A stretch of DNA of 64,000 nt from the NCBI GenBank assembly GCA_030704615.1, contig CM060732.1:82173171-82237170 (forward strand), written 5' to 3'. Below the pieces are notes generated by a model. That model had not been told where the DNA came from. It was given only the letters and a program-made list of their open reading frames with translations, and ran no database searches. This stretch comes from Takakia lepidozioides (taxonomy: Eukaryota; Streptophyta; Takakiopsida; Takakiales; Takakiaceae). How positions within the stretch are numbered: position 1 is the stretch's first letter; each line of letters begins with the position of its first letter. Made by a program: the position numbers and the translations under genes. Below are positions 50,160 through 61,829 of this stretch, in pieces.

Positions 50160-52322
50160 AGCTCATGAACTCTTCAAATTCTCAGACGCCCAGGTCGACT
50201 AGCCAAGGTTCTGGGCCCACTGCACAAGCTCATATACCCCGGCGCTTGTCCGACGGTCACTCCAAGGTCGCGCGCTTGACCCTTCGGACAACGGACCCTG
50301 CCCGCAGCAGCCCCGCGGGCCTTGCCTGCGACGCAGCGCCCCGGCGCCGGGTGGCTCCGCGACCCGGCGCCGCGTGGCCCCCGCCCTCGGTCTCCCTCTG
50401 AAGCCCTCCCTGCTCCACACTTGCCTTTCTCTCCTCTCAATTCTCTCCCCAATCCAACTCGTACACGGGTGGACAGGGCGTGTCCCGTTCCCTGGAGTTG
50501 AGAGCGGGGGATCCCAGCGTTCCCTCATGCCACTGCCGGCTCGGCATGCGGAATCGACAGTACGTCTTGGCTCCCTGTATTGCGTCCCGTAATCGTCCTC
50601 TAAAATGGAAGAAAACGCCACCGAAGCTCGGAACGTACAACCAAAAAGACCCGGAGCGGTGACAAGGGCGGTGCCGACTGCCGACCACGGCGTACAGTTA
50701 TTTGGCGTTGTTGTCAGGACGGTTACGTCATACTGGGGGTTGGAATGGTGTGAGCTACCCACACGTGTGCATACTCACGTACTATGGAATGGGCAGGCCT
50801 CTGCCGACTCTGCAGGGTAAGCGCCAGGGCCAGCCTCGGGCCCAGCCGGGCACCCTGTCCTGCCGGTTCGGCAGGGGCAGGCCCGCCCATTCCACGACAT
50901 ACATGAAGGATTTCGGGAAAGATTCCGGGGCGTGTGCAGCCTGTGAATGGGTGCCACCCGTGATGGTTGCTTACAAAGTCAAGACCCTTCGTGATTGTTG
51001 ATCTGCACACGTGGCACTTGAGCGCATAGGCAGAATGCGGCACGAAGGCTGCACGAGTCCATCCACAGTTTGGTAAGAGTGCACATATTTTTGTCGAGGT
51101 GCATGGTTCTAGTTACGCAACCTGCCGAGTGCCATGACATGCACGTGTGGCCAAATACTTACAAAGGTAACATCCAATGGCGCATACGTGAGAAGGGCAG
51201 AAGTAGCGCAGGAGTACCGACTGCTGCGGTGGACCGGGCATTCCCTGGTGTGGTCCCCCATCGGAGCCGGTCCGGTACAATATCCGTGTGCCCGTATTTG
51301 TTTTGGAGGGCCCACCCCCTTGGGGAACGGTAGGCTGTAGCCGAAAGGGGCACAGCCCAAAATGTGTCTCTCGGTGGCCGGGTCCTAATGAGTTGCATGG
51401 CACAGAGGGGACCATGCCCTGCCAACGGGCCCACCACACGGGAACTTTACCTATGATCTTTCTTTTGTTATATATTCGCAACCCTAAACCAGAGTCCTCC
51501 GATGATGAGAGCTTATGAAGGTGTAGCCTAATAATGGAACTCCTGTAGGTATAGCTTTATAAAAAGACCCAAGTTAGAGGACGTTGGTTGATGAGGTTGT
51601 GCATCCTCTAGTTTTTGTTGATGCCTGGCTCAATGGGTATCTCCACGGAGATAGTTTATGGCTACTCGCACGCAGAAGTTCAGATTGTTTTTGCAACTAC
51701 CTTCATGGAGGAAATCATGCAACTACTTGCATGGAAGTAGTTACAAATCTTCTAACCCCAAGAAAAAGCCAAATCCTTGACCCAATTAATCTGCGTGTAG
51801 GTAATCCACCCCTATGTGAGTGAGAAGGTGGGCGCATCACCCGACCACCTCATTACAAGGAGGAGGCCCTAAATGTTATAGCATTTGCGCACACTAATCC
51901 ATGTACAAAATACAAGCCAAAACCCCATAGGTCTTTCCGGCGGCCCACACTCACTAGAGTCTAATGATTGTTACCTCTTTATATGTTAAATTGCATGTGA
52001 AGCCTCAAAAGGAGCCTGAAGCATATACTCCCTTCCTCTCAAGAAACGTGTTTTCACAACAAAGGGGGCAAGCGAAAGAGCAGGCAATGCGCGAGAGGAG
52101 GATCAAGCGGGCGGATCTGAAACACAAGAGCTCTCATCCAAAGTTTGTACACCCAAATCACATATACACTAACACCTCAATACACCGCCCTGACCTTGTG
52201 TCAGGGCGCCATCTTTATACACAAAAGCCCTAACCATAGTGGCCTGCCGCGTGGCGAGGTATCATAGGCCAAGGCTCATGGTGCTGTCTTGCAGCCCTAG
52301 ATCTGATGGAGGGCCAGGATCA
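50160..52322. other. Intergenic, GC-rich, with an inverted repeat
   Basis: No protein family recognised in the many overlapping GC-driven frames of 50,170-50,900. TGGAATGGGCAGGCCT at 50,785-50,800 is repeated in reverse complement near 50,885-50,903 (complement TGGAATGGGCGGGCCT), forming a hairpin of about 115 bp. From 51,500 on nothing is seen. Confidence 0.45.
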
Positions 52323-52468
52323 AGCCACCAGCCTAAACTAACCCTAACCTAGACATCATTGTAATGGATTAACGGCGTTATATGCCAAAAAATTATACTA
52401 TGGATGTGTATCGCCGTTTTGGATGAAACGGGTTATTTCCAGGCGTAAGCAAGTATGGGACTTTACAT
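52323..52468 (-). repeat. Downstream terminal direct repeat (3' LTR or its part)
   Basis: About 146 bp nearly identical to 60359-60504 by eye: AGCCACCAGCCTAAACTAAC at one end and GGCGTAAGCAAGTATGGG at the other. On the element strand it would begin TGTAAAGTCCC, right after the G-rich tract. It is very short for a gypsy LTR. Confidence 0.75.
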
Positions 52469-52890
52469 CTGTGAAGCCTACCCCCCACGAAAAATCTTGA
52501 GCTCCGCGTAGGAAAACAAATAATGGGAAAATATCACCCTCCACTGCTGGGTGAAAAACCTACCAAGGGAAAACCTGACACCTGCAAGTCGGGCCTAGGA
52601 CAAAACCCTTGGCTAGGAAAACCGTGCAGGGAGTACAAATGGTGAGATGTCATAAAATGTTCTAAGTCCTAGAGAGGTCAAGTCCGAGGACCCCAAAAGG
52701 CATCAGCCGCAAACTAAGACTAAGCCGCTGAGAAGAGAAGTGGAGTAAGCTGAAGTAGATCGCTAAGAAGATCAAGACATCACCCCATCGTGCGCCCCTC
52801 CACATTCATACATGTGAGATCAAAAGCTAGCTCGGAATGCACCAAGTCCGTCAAGGAAACAGGTTCATCCCGCACTTCAGTGTTAGAGCC

Positions 52891-54170
52891 TTAGGGAAGA
52901 AGAAGAGCACGGCGCCCACGTAAAATCTGATAGATCAAATATGGACCGTCGATCTTGAGCTTGGATTTGCATGCATGCTTGCCATGCTGTAATCGAACGC
53001 ACACGGTCTGTCCCACCTGAAACAGGTTAGAATACTTGACACGCTTGTTAAAATTACGGGCCTGGGTTAATTGAGCCTTACCAATGTTTGTCTTGGTATC
53101 ATGGATAGACACCGCATGTCGAGCATGAAGATCCTCAACAAAGGTCTCAAGATCAACCGGATCAGCAACAGTAGAGATAAGAGGGGTAGAATGCAAAGGA
53201 GAAACATGTTTGCGACCATAGAACAATTCAAAAGGAGTCTTCTTGGTGCTAGCATGCACGGCGGTACGATAAGCAAAGAGAATAGGGGGAAAAAAGGTAT
53301 CCCACTCCCTGGTAAGTGCGCCATTCTTCTCCAACATTCGGCAAAGAGTTTGGTTGAAGCGTTCCGTAAGGCCATTGGTCTGGGGATGAAATGGGGCGGT
53401 GGTGGAATGCTTGACACCGAAGTTGAAGCAAACCACCGTGAGGAGCTGGTTACAAAACTCCTTGCCCTGATCCGTTAGTATCTCCCGAGGACACCCACGC
53501 CGCATAAGGATCTCATTGAAGAAGAACTGAGCTACAACATCACTAGCCTTGGAACGCAAAGGCCGGACTTCTATCCACTTAGTCAAGTAGTCGGTAGCAA
53601 CACAAAGGTAGCTTCGACCCTTTGATGTGAGTGCGAGAGGTCCTACCAAGTCAATGCCAACACTAGCAAAAGCATGGGTGACAGGCAAAGGCTGCAACTC
53701 ATATAAGATCCGGGCCCTAGAGAGAGCAATGTTAGCACGACAACCTTCACATTTACAGATGAACTCCGTGACGTCTCGGTGAATTCACAGCCAATAGTAA
53801 ACCTCTTGGATGCGGGCCACAGTTTTCTTGATACCAATGTGACCTGCATACAAGGAACAATGGAAACGCTCCAATAAAGCATTCAGCTGGCTCCGTGGTG
53901 GCACCTCCAAGTAGCATGGCACTCCCCCTCAAGTGAGCTCCTTGAAAAGCTTATCACCCATAAAACGGTGAGTAGACACATGATAGAGAATTTGTTTACG
54001 CAAGGACTCGGAAAGGCCAACTGGCGAACGCCCTGATTGGCATCGCTGGAGTAGCGCAATATGCAGCTGATCATCCATGACTGTACTGCACATAAGAGGT
54101 AGACAATGAGTTTTAGAGAAGGTGGTCTGGAGTGCCTGCACCTATGATCTCCAGCCATGGATACCTTCAC
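52891..54170 (-). CDS. Integrase of the right Ty3/gypsy element (N-terminal zinc part broken)
   Basis: The open frame 53697-52891 has the catalytic triad D16 (VGIDLVGP), D76 (LTDQGKEF) and E112 (NGLTERFNQ), with exactly 35 residues between the last two, the DD35E spacing. A C-terminal part (RVKYSNLFQVGQTVCVRL, LKIDGPYLI) fits the DNA-binding domain; no chromodomain is visible. Upstream, in other frames (about 54,170-53,700), are the zinc-binding remnants (RFHCSLYAGHIGIKKT, CKCEGCRAN) split by a frameshift. It inserts the element's cDNA into chromosomes. This is the best preserved pol module. Confidence 0.9.
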
Positions 54171-54369
54171 CTCATTTGTTACTACTCATGCACAACCAAA
54201 TCAGGCCTTGAAGTTCAAGCCAATAGTCACACTGGAGTACAGCAGCCGAATCACAACAAACTCGGGGCCAAGGAAAGAGAAGAGCTGGAACAAAACGAGG
54301 AACTTCCACCAAACCATCCAAATTCTCCCTAAGCGATAAATCCACCACACATGCTAACACATGAATAAA

Positions 54370-56319
54370 TCAACCAGGATCATCAAGAAGGCTAGACCAG
54401 CCCCAAGTAGCCAATATGCCATCCGAATCCAATGTCAAAGGGTGCTGATCTACACAAAGGAGGTTGAGAAGCGGAGCTGGATCAGGAGGATGGGCTGCAT
54501 CAGCAGCAGCAAGGTCATCCAAGGTAAGCATAGGCCTGCTGACATGAGGATCAACCCGCGTGAGTGCATCAACATTCGTGTTTTCCTTGCCCTTCTTGTA
54601 GACTATATCCATATCAAATTCCTGCAGGTACATAGACCATCTAGCAAGTCTGCCATGAAGTTCCCTAGGCTTAACAAGAGCCTTTAGTGGAAGATGATCA
54701 GTCTCTACCACAAACCGGCTGCCATGTAAATATTGCCTAAAATGCTTCATACCAAAGACTAGGGCTAGACCTTCATTGTCAGATATGGAATAATTCCATT
54801 CAAGACGATCTAGACGACGAGATGCATAAGCTATAACATGCTCCTTGCCTTCTACTATTTGACATAAGATTGCAGAGATGGCAACATTAGATGCATCAGT
54901 CTGAAGCAAGAAAGGTAACTCAAAGTTGGGAAACATCAGGATGGGAGCTGAACACAAAGCCTTGCAAATGGTGTCAAAGGCAGCCTGCTGGAAGAAGGTC
55001 CATTCAAACCTGGCATCTTTGTCAGAGAGTGAGCAAGCTTGGCAAAGTTCTCGATGAAGCGCCGATAATAAGAAGTCAGACCAAGGAAGGATTTGATACA
55101 ATGTTTATCCCTGGGGATATGAAAGCCCCAAACAGACTCAAGCTTGGCAGGATCAGGAAGCAAACCATCTTTGGGCAGAATATGACCAAGGAAGTGGAGC
55201 TCAGGCATGAATAGCTCACATTTCTTGGGCTTAACTTTGAGGCCTGCAGTGCGCAATTTGCTGAAGACACGCTGCAGATAAGCTAAGTGAGCATCAAAGC
55301 TGGCTGAGTAAACATTGATATCATCAACATAAATTAAAGCACACTCCGAGCGAAGATTGCCCAAGACAATGTCCATGAGGCGTAGGAAAGTAGAGGTGGC
55401 ATTGCACAAACCAAAAGGCATGGTTTCATATTGGTACTTACCCATGCGACACACAAAAGAGGTCTTTTCTTTGGCTGCTTCAGTAAGAGGAACTTGCCAA
55501 AAGCCATATGCAAGATCAAGAGAGGAGAAAATTGTAGCACCATGTAGTTAATCCAAGGTTTCATTAATCCTGGGTAGAGGGTAGGCATCTTTTTTTGTGA
55601 TGTCATTCAGCTTCCTGAAGTCAACACAAGCGGGTTGTACCATCTTTCTTTCCGACCATGACAATTGGACTAGCCCAAGGAGAGACTGAAGGTTTAATCA
55701 CACCAGCATCAAGCATTTTCTGGACTTCTTCTTGGATTATGGCAGGTTCCTTGACACTCTCTCGGTAAACAAATTGTTCAATAGGAGCCCCTTTAGTGAC
55801 AATGTCATGTTGAAGAATATGAGTGCGCCCTAAGTCAATGGATCCCAAACTGAAAATATCTAGATTCTTTGCAATAAGCATTTCCACCTTTCTCCTCTGG
55901 CCAGAGGAGAGAGTTGTGCCCAACTTGATTTCTGATAAAACTTTGGTGAGGGCCTTCTTACCTCCTAGACTGAGATCAGGAACAAGTGGTGGTGCAACTG
56001 CAGCAAAGGCAGCAACCACATCTAAGGGGCCATGTTGGATGCCAATGGCCTCAAGTCCAAAACCAGCCTGCACCTCTTATATGTCAGCAATAAGGAGAGC
56101 AGTGATACGAGCCAAAACTTGCCCCTTTTTAATAGTCACTGGGACGCGCTCGGGATTAGCAATCAGAATCTTGACTTCTTGCCAATATCCTTTATCTAGA
56201 ACACCATTGGCCACCAGGCAATGCTTAAGGGCAGTCAGTTTTCTCCATCCTTCAACTTTTAGGAAATGAGCAGCTGGACACAAGAAGGCCAGACCAGACT
56301 TGACCACCTTCTGGGTCAA
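54370..56319 (-). pseudogene. Reverse transcriptase and RNase H of the right Ty3/gypsy element
   Basis: RT begins in 56073-55621 ([20 protein letters not shown], split as LDAGVIKPS and [10 protein letters not shown]), continues after frameshifts with MPFGLCNATSTFLRLMD and the active site YVDDI near 55,320 (frame 55454-54936), and passes into RNase H in 55101-54370 with LLQTDASNVAISA, DNEGLALVFGMKHF, VETDHLPLKAL and ENTNVDALTR. An in-frame TAA at 56,074 and frameshifts near 55,610 and 55,050 interrupt it. Confidence 0.88.
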
Positions 56320-56463
56320 GGCAGGGATAATGATGTTGAGAGGTGCACGAATCAGAGTAGAATTCTTTGGAATGGCTATGGGTACCCCTGTCCTATCTCT
56401 AGCACCAGGAACATGCCACTGATATAAGAGTTGAAGATCAGGCTGATACTTGTAGAAATCATG

Positions 56464-56964
56464 TCAATTGAGGTTGGAGTGAGAGTTCTGCTGTACCTCC
56501 TTGACCAGGGCCTGGACTCTGGACAAATTGGTTGTGGAAGATCCAGCCTTGATCTTTACTGCTTTCAAGGGAACCACTACTTCATGCCCTTCTCCATTGT
56601 TAAAGCGAAGGGAGTAGTATGCTAAGCTGATGGTGGCACCAGCTCCAGTCATCCAGTCAAGGCCTAGAAGGAATTGATCACCAATGGTGACTATGCAGGT
56701 CACCACAACCTCCCTTTTATGAATTCTGATGGGAACAGTGACTAGTCCTAAGGGCTTATACCTGGATCCATCTGCAATAAGCGCCTCGATACCCGTGGCA
56801 GGACATAGTTTAAGACCAAGAACTCTTACAACACTTAAAGGTATAACAGATATAGTGCATGTTGTATCAATCACACTGGGAAAGCTGGGCTCGTGGATAT
56901 GGCACTGGGCCATGAGGGGACTGATCTGCTGCCCGAAAGTCTGTCTACTGAGAGGACAATGCAA
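56464..56964 (-). CDS. Retropepsin-like protease of the right element, unusual active site
   Basis: A 166-codon frame between gag and RT with SVIDTTCTISVIPLS where retropepsins have D-T/S-G. The Asp (residue 33) is present, the Gly is Thr. The following hydrophobic strands and QFLLGLDWMTGAGA fit the second half of the fold (LLGxDWL). It would process Gag-Pol. The DTT may be a lineage variant or decay. Confidence 0.65.
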   Translation of the reverse strand: MHCPLSRQTFGQQISPLMAQCHIHEPSFPSVIDTTCTISVIPLSVVRVLGLKLCPATGIEALIADGSRYKPLGLVTVPIRIHKREVVVTCIVTIGDQFLLGLDWMTGAGATISLAYYSLRFNNGEGHEVVVPLKAVKIKAGSSTTNLSRVQALVKEVQQNSHSNLN

Positions 56965-57105
56965 AGCTTTAAAGTTAGTAGATAAAACAGCTTGAATTGG
57001 AACAGAAGAAGTAGGGTTGGTAGATGATGGACCTCTTGCCCCTTCCCAAGAGATATTTCTAGTTTAAAGGAGGGGAATAACCACTAGTTGTCTTCTTGTT
57101 CTTGA

Positions 57106-58987
57106 TTAACTCTGGTAGCCCTGCTCTATCTGGACAATGCTTCGTCCAGTGTTCAAATGACCCACAAATTTACAGGCAGCACGATTACCCTGATAGGCTT
57201 GCCCAGTCTGGGTTTGACCTCTATTGTTATCACGTGTTGGTCCTTGGCCATGTCGAGGCTGCCACCTTTGTTGATGAGCTTGCATGGCAACAAACTGAGT
57301 GGCAACAGACTCACTAAGACTTCCCACAGTATTAGCCAATCCCTGAAGAGTGAAATCATCAGCTTTGCATGTCATAACAGGAGGAACATATGGTGAAGAT
57401 GTTGTAGGCATGCCAAGCTCTGAGCCCATTGGAGCTTGAAACTTGGCATGACGTTGCATTGATTTGCTGTCAGCCAAGTCTGCCATTTTAAGATTAATTT
57501 CTGCTAACATAGTCTTGTCATTAACAAAATGACGTCGCTGAGCGCAATTCTGAACAGTGGAAGGCAACCCAAGGAGAAAATACCTTTTAACCATACGATC
57601 TCTCTCTGCAGGGTCTATGATATTTTCAACAGCAGCAAATTTAAGATCCATGTAATACTTCCATAAGGATTCCCCAGGTTGGTAAGTCCTAGCAAAAAGC
57701 TTGGCAAAGCAATCCAGAGGCCTCTCAGGAGGTTTGAACAAGGTCTTTGCCCATTCCACCAGCGTTGCCCAGTTGAGGCTGGGATCATCTATGACAGCTG
57801 CATGTAGTAAATCACGAGTTGGTCCCTTCATGCTCATCCTAAAAATTGCCATTTTGAAATTCTCAAGCACTCCATTGACACCAGCAATGACCTCAAACAT
57901 CTGAAGATATCTATCAAAGTCCTCTCCCATGGTATACTCTGGGTAAGGTTGAGTAGTCAGCTGAGGGATCAGATGACAAGGTAGGCTATGGTTAATGTGA
58001 CCAGGGATGATAGAGCCATGAGCAAAGCAATAGGGAACCATGGGAGCAGTATTACCATGCACATATCCAATATTAGATGCAGAATTATGACTCATATTAT
58101 TATTGCTGGCTGATCCTAAAGCAGTTGAAGCTGACAGATGTGACGCCACCGTGGCCATGGGGGGAGCAGGTGTTGCCACATTTGCCTGAGCAACAGGGTA
58201 GGTCGACTGCAAGTGGTTTGTGGCATTCCACTCATGGGAAGAGCGGATGCCATTCCCACCGGTTGTGTTGACACTGATCTTAGACCACTAGGAGGGATAT
58301 TGCCAACGTACATACCCATGGACTGGCTAGAGACAAGGTGTGGTGGCACCCCAGCCTGTGTAGCAGAACTGATTGACCCGTGATGGCAGGAGTCAGAGCA
58401 GTAGACACACTAGAGAGCCCTGGCATCATGATACCCCCACCTTGAACAACACCATGCACATTCAACACAGGAAAACTGCCCACATGCATGCCTGAATTTG
58501 CAGGTAATAAATTCCCTCCCCCGAGAGTGGGACTAGGGAAATTCACAACAGGCAGCACACTAGGACTCACGTTAGCACCTTGGGCCGGCATACTACTCGT
58601 AATAGCCCTTGCGTCCGAGACCAACCTGATTCTACCCTGTCCATGACCAGACAACACCATGGGCTCACTACCTTAAACCTCCATGGCCCTACTAATCTGA
58701 GTAAGAAGAATCGCGGTTTTTTCTATCCCTGATCCTATGGGCAAAACAGCAGAGCCCTCCTCATCTATCCTCACGACACCATCATCATGCAACAGTTCTA
58801 AGTCCTCCTCTTTATTACCAGAGTCCAAGGGAACGTCATCAATCAAGGCATTACCTGCCTGAAGGTTGTCTGATTCCCCACTGATATCAAACATGCCCCT
58901 GCCAGGCGGCCCGAGTGGCTCTTGCGAACCAGACATGAGCCTCTGTCTACCAGATCGCAACCAAGAACTTGCAGATGCGTTTGGCAT
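57106..58987 (-). pseudogene. Gag of the right Ty3/gypsy element
   Basis: The core lies in the open frame 58212-57106 (EDFDRYLQMFEVIAGV, LNWATLVEWAKTLFK, YQPGESLWKYYMDLKFA, MVKRYFLLGLPS), which matches retrotransposon Gag. A zinc knuckle is readable only after a shift near the end (CKFCGSFEHWTKHC, about 57,175). The N-terminal part (58987-58280) is Pro/Gly/Ser rich, in another frame, with an in-frame TAA at 58,673. Confidence 0.75.
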
Positions 58988-59029
58988 GCAAAAACAAAGA
59001 CAATTGTGGAAAAGAAAGAACCTCTAAGC

Positions 59030-60237
59030 CGCCGGGATGAGCAGTCGCGGCCGTGGGCTCGGCACCCGTGAAGCTTTGGGAGTCCAAACAGAGCAAGAAA
59101 GAAGCTTGAGCAGGTCATGGGAATCAGAACTATACACTGCCAACGCCAGCCACTCCCACACCCTCTCGTCCTTAATCCATAAGCCCACCCGCGTCGTGCC
59201 GTTGTCCTCCCACGTCCGGGACAACACTGAAGAATTGGGAAAACTATCCAGGTGATCTGCAATGCGAGGGCAAAGGACACGCTGTTCAAAGCCAGGTACC
59301 TGGCAAAATCACGATGTCGGACGACTGCACATGCAAACTACCTCCCACGAGACCATCCACCAAGTCCACCGTCGTGGGCTTGTAACGACAGACCTGGGCA
59401 TGAAATCGAAGAGTTCGCAACAACAAGGCTCCAGAGCCTTCAACCAGCAACGAGAGCCACGAGCCTGCTGTCCATTCAGTCGTTTGCCACATGCCCGACT
59501 CACGGCGAACTAACAATGGTAGGTGGAGCCCGAGCGCTTCCCAGGCCACTTGCCGATGATGAAGAAGACGAGCGTTGCACACTTATGGTCTTAAGCACGG
59601 GGAATTTCTGACAGCCACGACGGCTCGGGTCTGGCACAACGCACTCTCTCTCCCAGAGCTAGAGCTAGACCCAGGGCGCACAAAAATTGCTTCGTGATGA
59701 CTATTTAGACGACGAGCATCCTCGCGAACAGATGCCTCAAACTTTTCAAACCACTGCACATCCTCCAGAAGCAATTCCCCTAGAGACTCATCATACTCCT
59801 GAGAGCGCTCAATATCTCTCTCAAACTCTCTCTCTCGTTCTCTCGGACACTCGTAATCAGGACCAGGATCATAGAAATTGTCAAAATTATAGTACTCAGG
59901 ATCGCAACTATCTAAAGCTGGGTGACCTCTCATCTCTTGGTGACCAGACCTCAACCTCATTCACATCAACATCATATCTAGGGCTATTTGAACTCAGATG
60001 CACGACAAGACCAGGACTGTCAGTGCTGGGTTTAGGCAGGGGTGACACTGGCGAGGCAACAATGCCAAGCAGTGCACGTCGAGAGGGGTTAGTGACAGCA
60101 AGATCAGTCGCTACCGTCAAAGCATGGTTAGTCTCAATCTCCAGAACCAAATCAACTTGTACAGACAGACTTTCTCCCTCTCTGCGTGCTACACAGCTAG
60201 TACTACGCACCGAGGCCATCGTCCTGCAGCACAGCAT
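59030..60237 (-). pseudogene. Unrecognised leader ORF upstream of gag in the right element
   Basis: Between the 5' repeat and gag the minus strand keeps long coding-like stretches linked by frameshifts: 60237 to about 59940, 59960-59583 (acidic, with PREREREFERDIERSQEYDE), 59582 to about 59290, and 59227-59030 (TTRVGLWIKDERVWEWLALA). They would make a protein of about 400 residues. No family recognised. The left element likewise has an unknown ORF in this position; I saw no similarity between the two. Confidence 0.4.
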
Positions 60238-60358
60238 AACGAGCAGGGTGAGAAAGCAAATACGAAACAGTAGGAGAAAACATCGCAGGGTGGCTGGCCG
60301 TCATCAGACAAGACTGATTAGAGAGCAAAGAGCAAAAGATTAGCGCAGATTCCTCAAC

Positions 60359-60504
60359 AGCCACCAGCCTAAACTAACCCTAACCTAGACATCATTGTAA
60401 CGGATTAACGGCTTTATACGCCAAAAGATTATACTATGGATGTGTATCGCCGGTTTGGATGAAACGGGTTATTTCCAGGCGTAAGCAAGTATGGGGCTTT
60501 ATAT
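60359..60504 (-). repeat. Upstream terminal direct repeat (5' LTR or its part)
   Basis: Counterpart of 52323-52468, nearly identical. On the element strand it begins TATAAAGCCCC where the other copy has TGTAAAGTCCC, so the expected TG start has decayed here or the true start lies elsewhere. The sequence following it (TGTTGAGGAATC) does not match the usual initiator-Met primer-binding site. Confidence 0.75.
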
Positions 60505-61631
60505 GCCCTAGTTGTTATAAAATCTTGCTCCTTTACAACTTACAGAGGATATATTTTAAGTTTACTTTAGTTTCTTCAAAGGGACATGGCTGGAACTTAT
60601 GGCCAGACTACGGTTACCCAAGGGGTGTTTAAGCTGACAAGCGTCAAATCTCCTCCAGCCTTGGGCAGGTGGTGGAGCACCCCACACCTTCGTCACACTC
60701 CCCCCACCTACAAGACCTTGTTCTCGATCATTGCTCCCCATAGTGGGACAGGGGAACGAGGAGGGGAGCAGGATTGGGAACAAGGAAAGGATCAGGGGAG
60801 CAGGGAGTGGGAGCGAGGGAGCGGAGTAGGGATTTTAGGACTTAGAATTATTTTGGAGATGAAGAACTACATTAAATTGTTGTAATGTCTATTTATTTAT
60901 CCATCAGCAACACCAAGTTAAGCCCCAAACCTCATCATTTGTGCCAGGTTCTATGGGCACTCCCAAACGCCCCCAAGCAAGCGCCCCGGGTGGGAATTGC
61001 CCCTTAAAAATGAGAAAGAGTGGTTCCATGGACACCTTTCCATTCACCCCCCTAAAAATCACCATGGCACCGGCCCATGACATACCGTAGTACCTTGGCA
61101 AGTTCAACAATCATATGTTGAATATTTATTTTATTTTGAGAATTTCATTTCAACATATAAAATATTCCCAAAGATGTTTTATTATCATTCACAAAGTTAT
61201 TTAATTTCGTAAAATCAATTTCCAAAATTTTCAACAATCTTTGAAATATTACAATTTGCGTCGAAATTGCCAAGGTACTACGGTAGTAAATGACAATTAA
61301 TATAAGTTTTGGATGAAGATGTAAAAAATCAGTCCTTCTCCTAAAATCTAACTTACTTTGGATTGAAATCAATAGCACTAGGGTAGCATGTGCCTTTGGC
61401 CCAAGTGTGAAGAATTGAAATGTAAGACCAAGTGTGATTTTGATAACAGGGCCTCCGTCCGTCCCCTTTTATTTTTGAAAAAAAATGTGATTTTCTATGT
61501 ATCCCAATGCGTCTCCTACGTCAAGGCCCATCTAAGCCCAAGTGCATCTCCCATGTAGAGGCAAGTGTCCACTGTCATCCATGCCTCCTATGTAGAGGCC
61601 CAAGTGCGACAGCCGATGTTCAATGTCACCT
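60505..61631. other. Intergenic, no gene seen
   Basis: GA-rich low-complexity stretch at 60,750-60,830 and AT-rich sequence from 61,120; no coding similarity recognised. Confidence 0.4.
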
Positions 61632-61829
61632 AAGTCCAACCAACATGTAGCAGAGTGGTAATGGGCGCATACCACGTTGGATGTGGTTGTGGGTTCAAAC
61701 CACGGTCTGGTGTGTCATGAAGGTGTCCACCTTTCAGCTGGAAGGTAATAGCCCTTGTGGTTGTGGTGAAGTGACACCATAAGTTACGCTCCCTTCGGGT
61801 GGCGTCAAATATATATATATATATATATA
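61632..61829 (+). mobile_element. tRNA-derived SINE
   Basis: An internal RNA polymerase III promoter is visible: A box TAGCAGAGTGG at 61648-61658 and B box GGTTCAAAC at 61692-61700, 44 bp apart as in tRNAs. A tRNA-unrelated body of about 105 bp follows and ends in an (AT)n tail at 61809-61829. The head does not fold into a full tRNA. SINEs are copied by LINE enzymes; no LINE is present in this window. Confidence 0.75.

Larger units (their letters stand above)
52323..60504 (-). mobile_element. Ty3/gypsy retrotransposon with short terminal direct repeats
   Basis: On the minus strand: unknown leader ORF (60237 to about 59030), gag (58987-57106), protease (56964-56464), RT and RNase H (56319-54370), HHCC and integrase (about 54170-52891), all between direct repeats at 60359-60504 and 52323-52468. 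Integrase after RNase H defines Ty3/gypsy. A G-rich tract (GTGGGGGG) lies just upstream of the downstream repeat, as a polypurine tract would. Several stops and frameshifts in gag and RT make it non-autonomous. No target duplication was found. Confidence 0.85.

Noticed and set aside
50170-51480. Many overlapping ORFs up to 187 codons on both strands
   Set aside because: High GC removes stops in all frames; no recognised motif and no consistent strand.
61809-61829. (AT)n run as promoter
   Set aside because: It is a simple repeat at the end of the SINE body, not a positioned TATA box.
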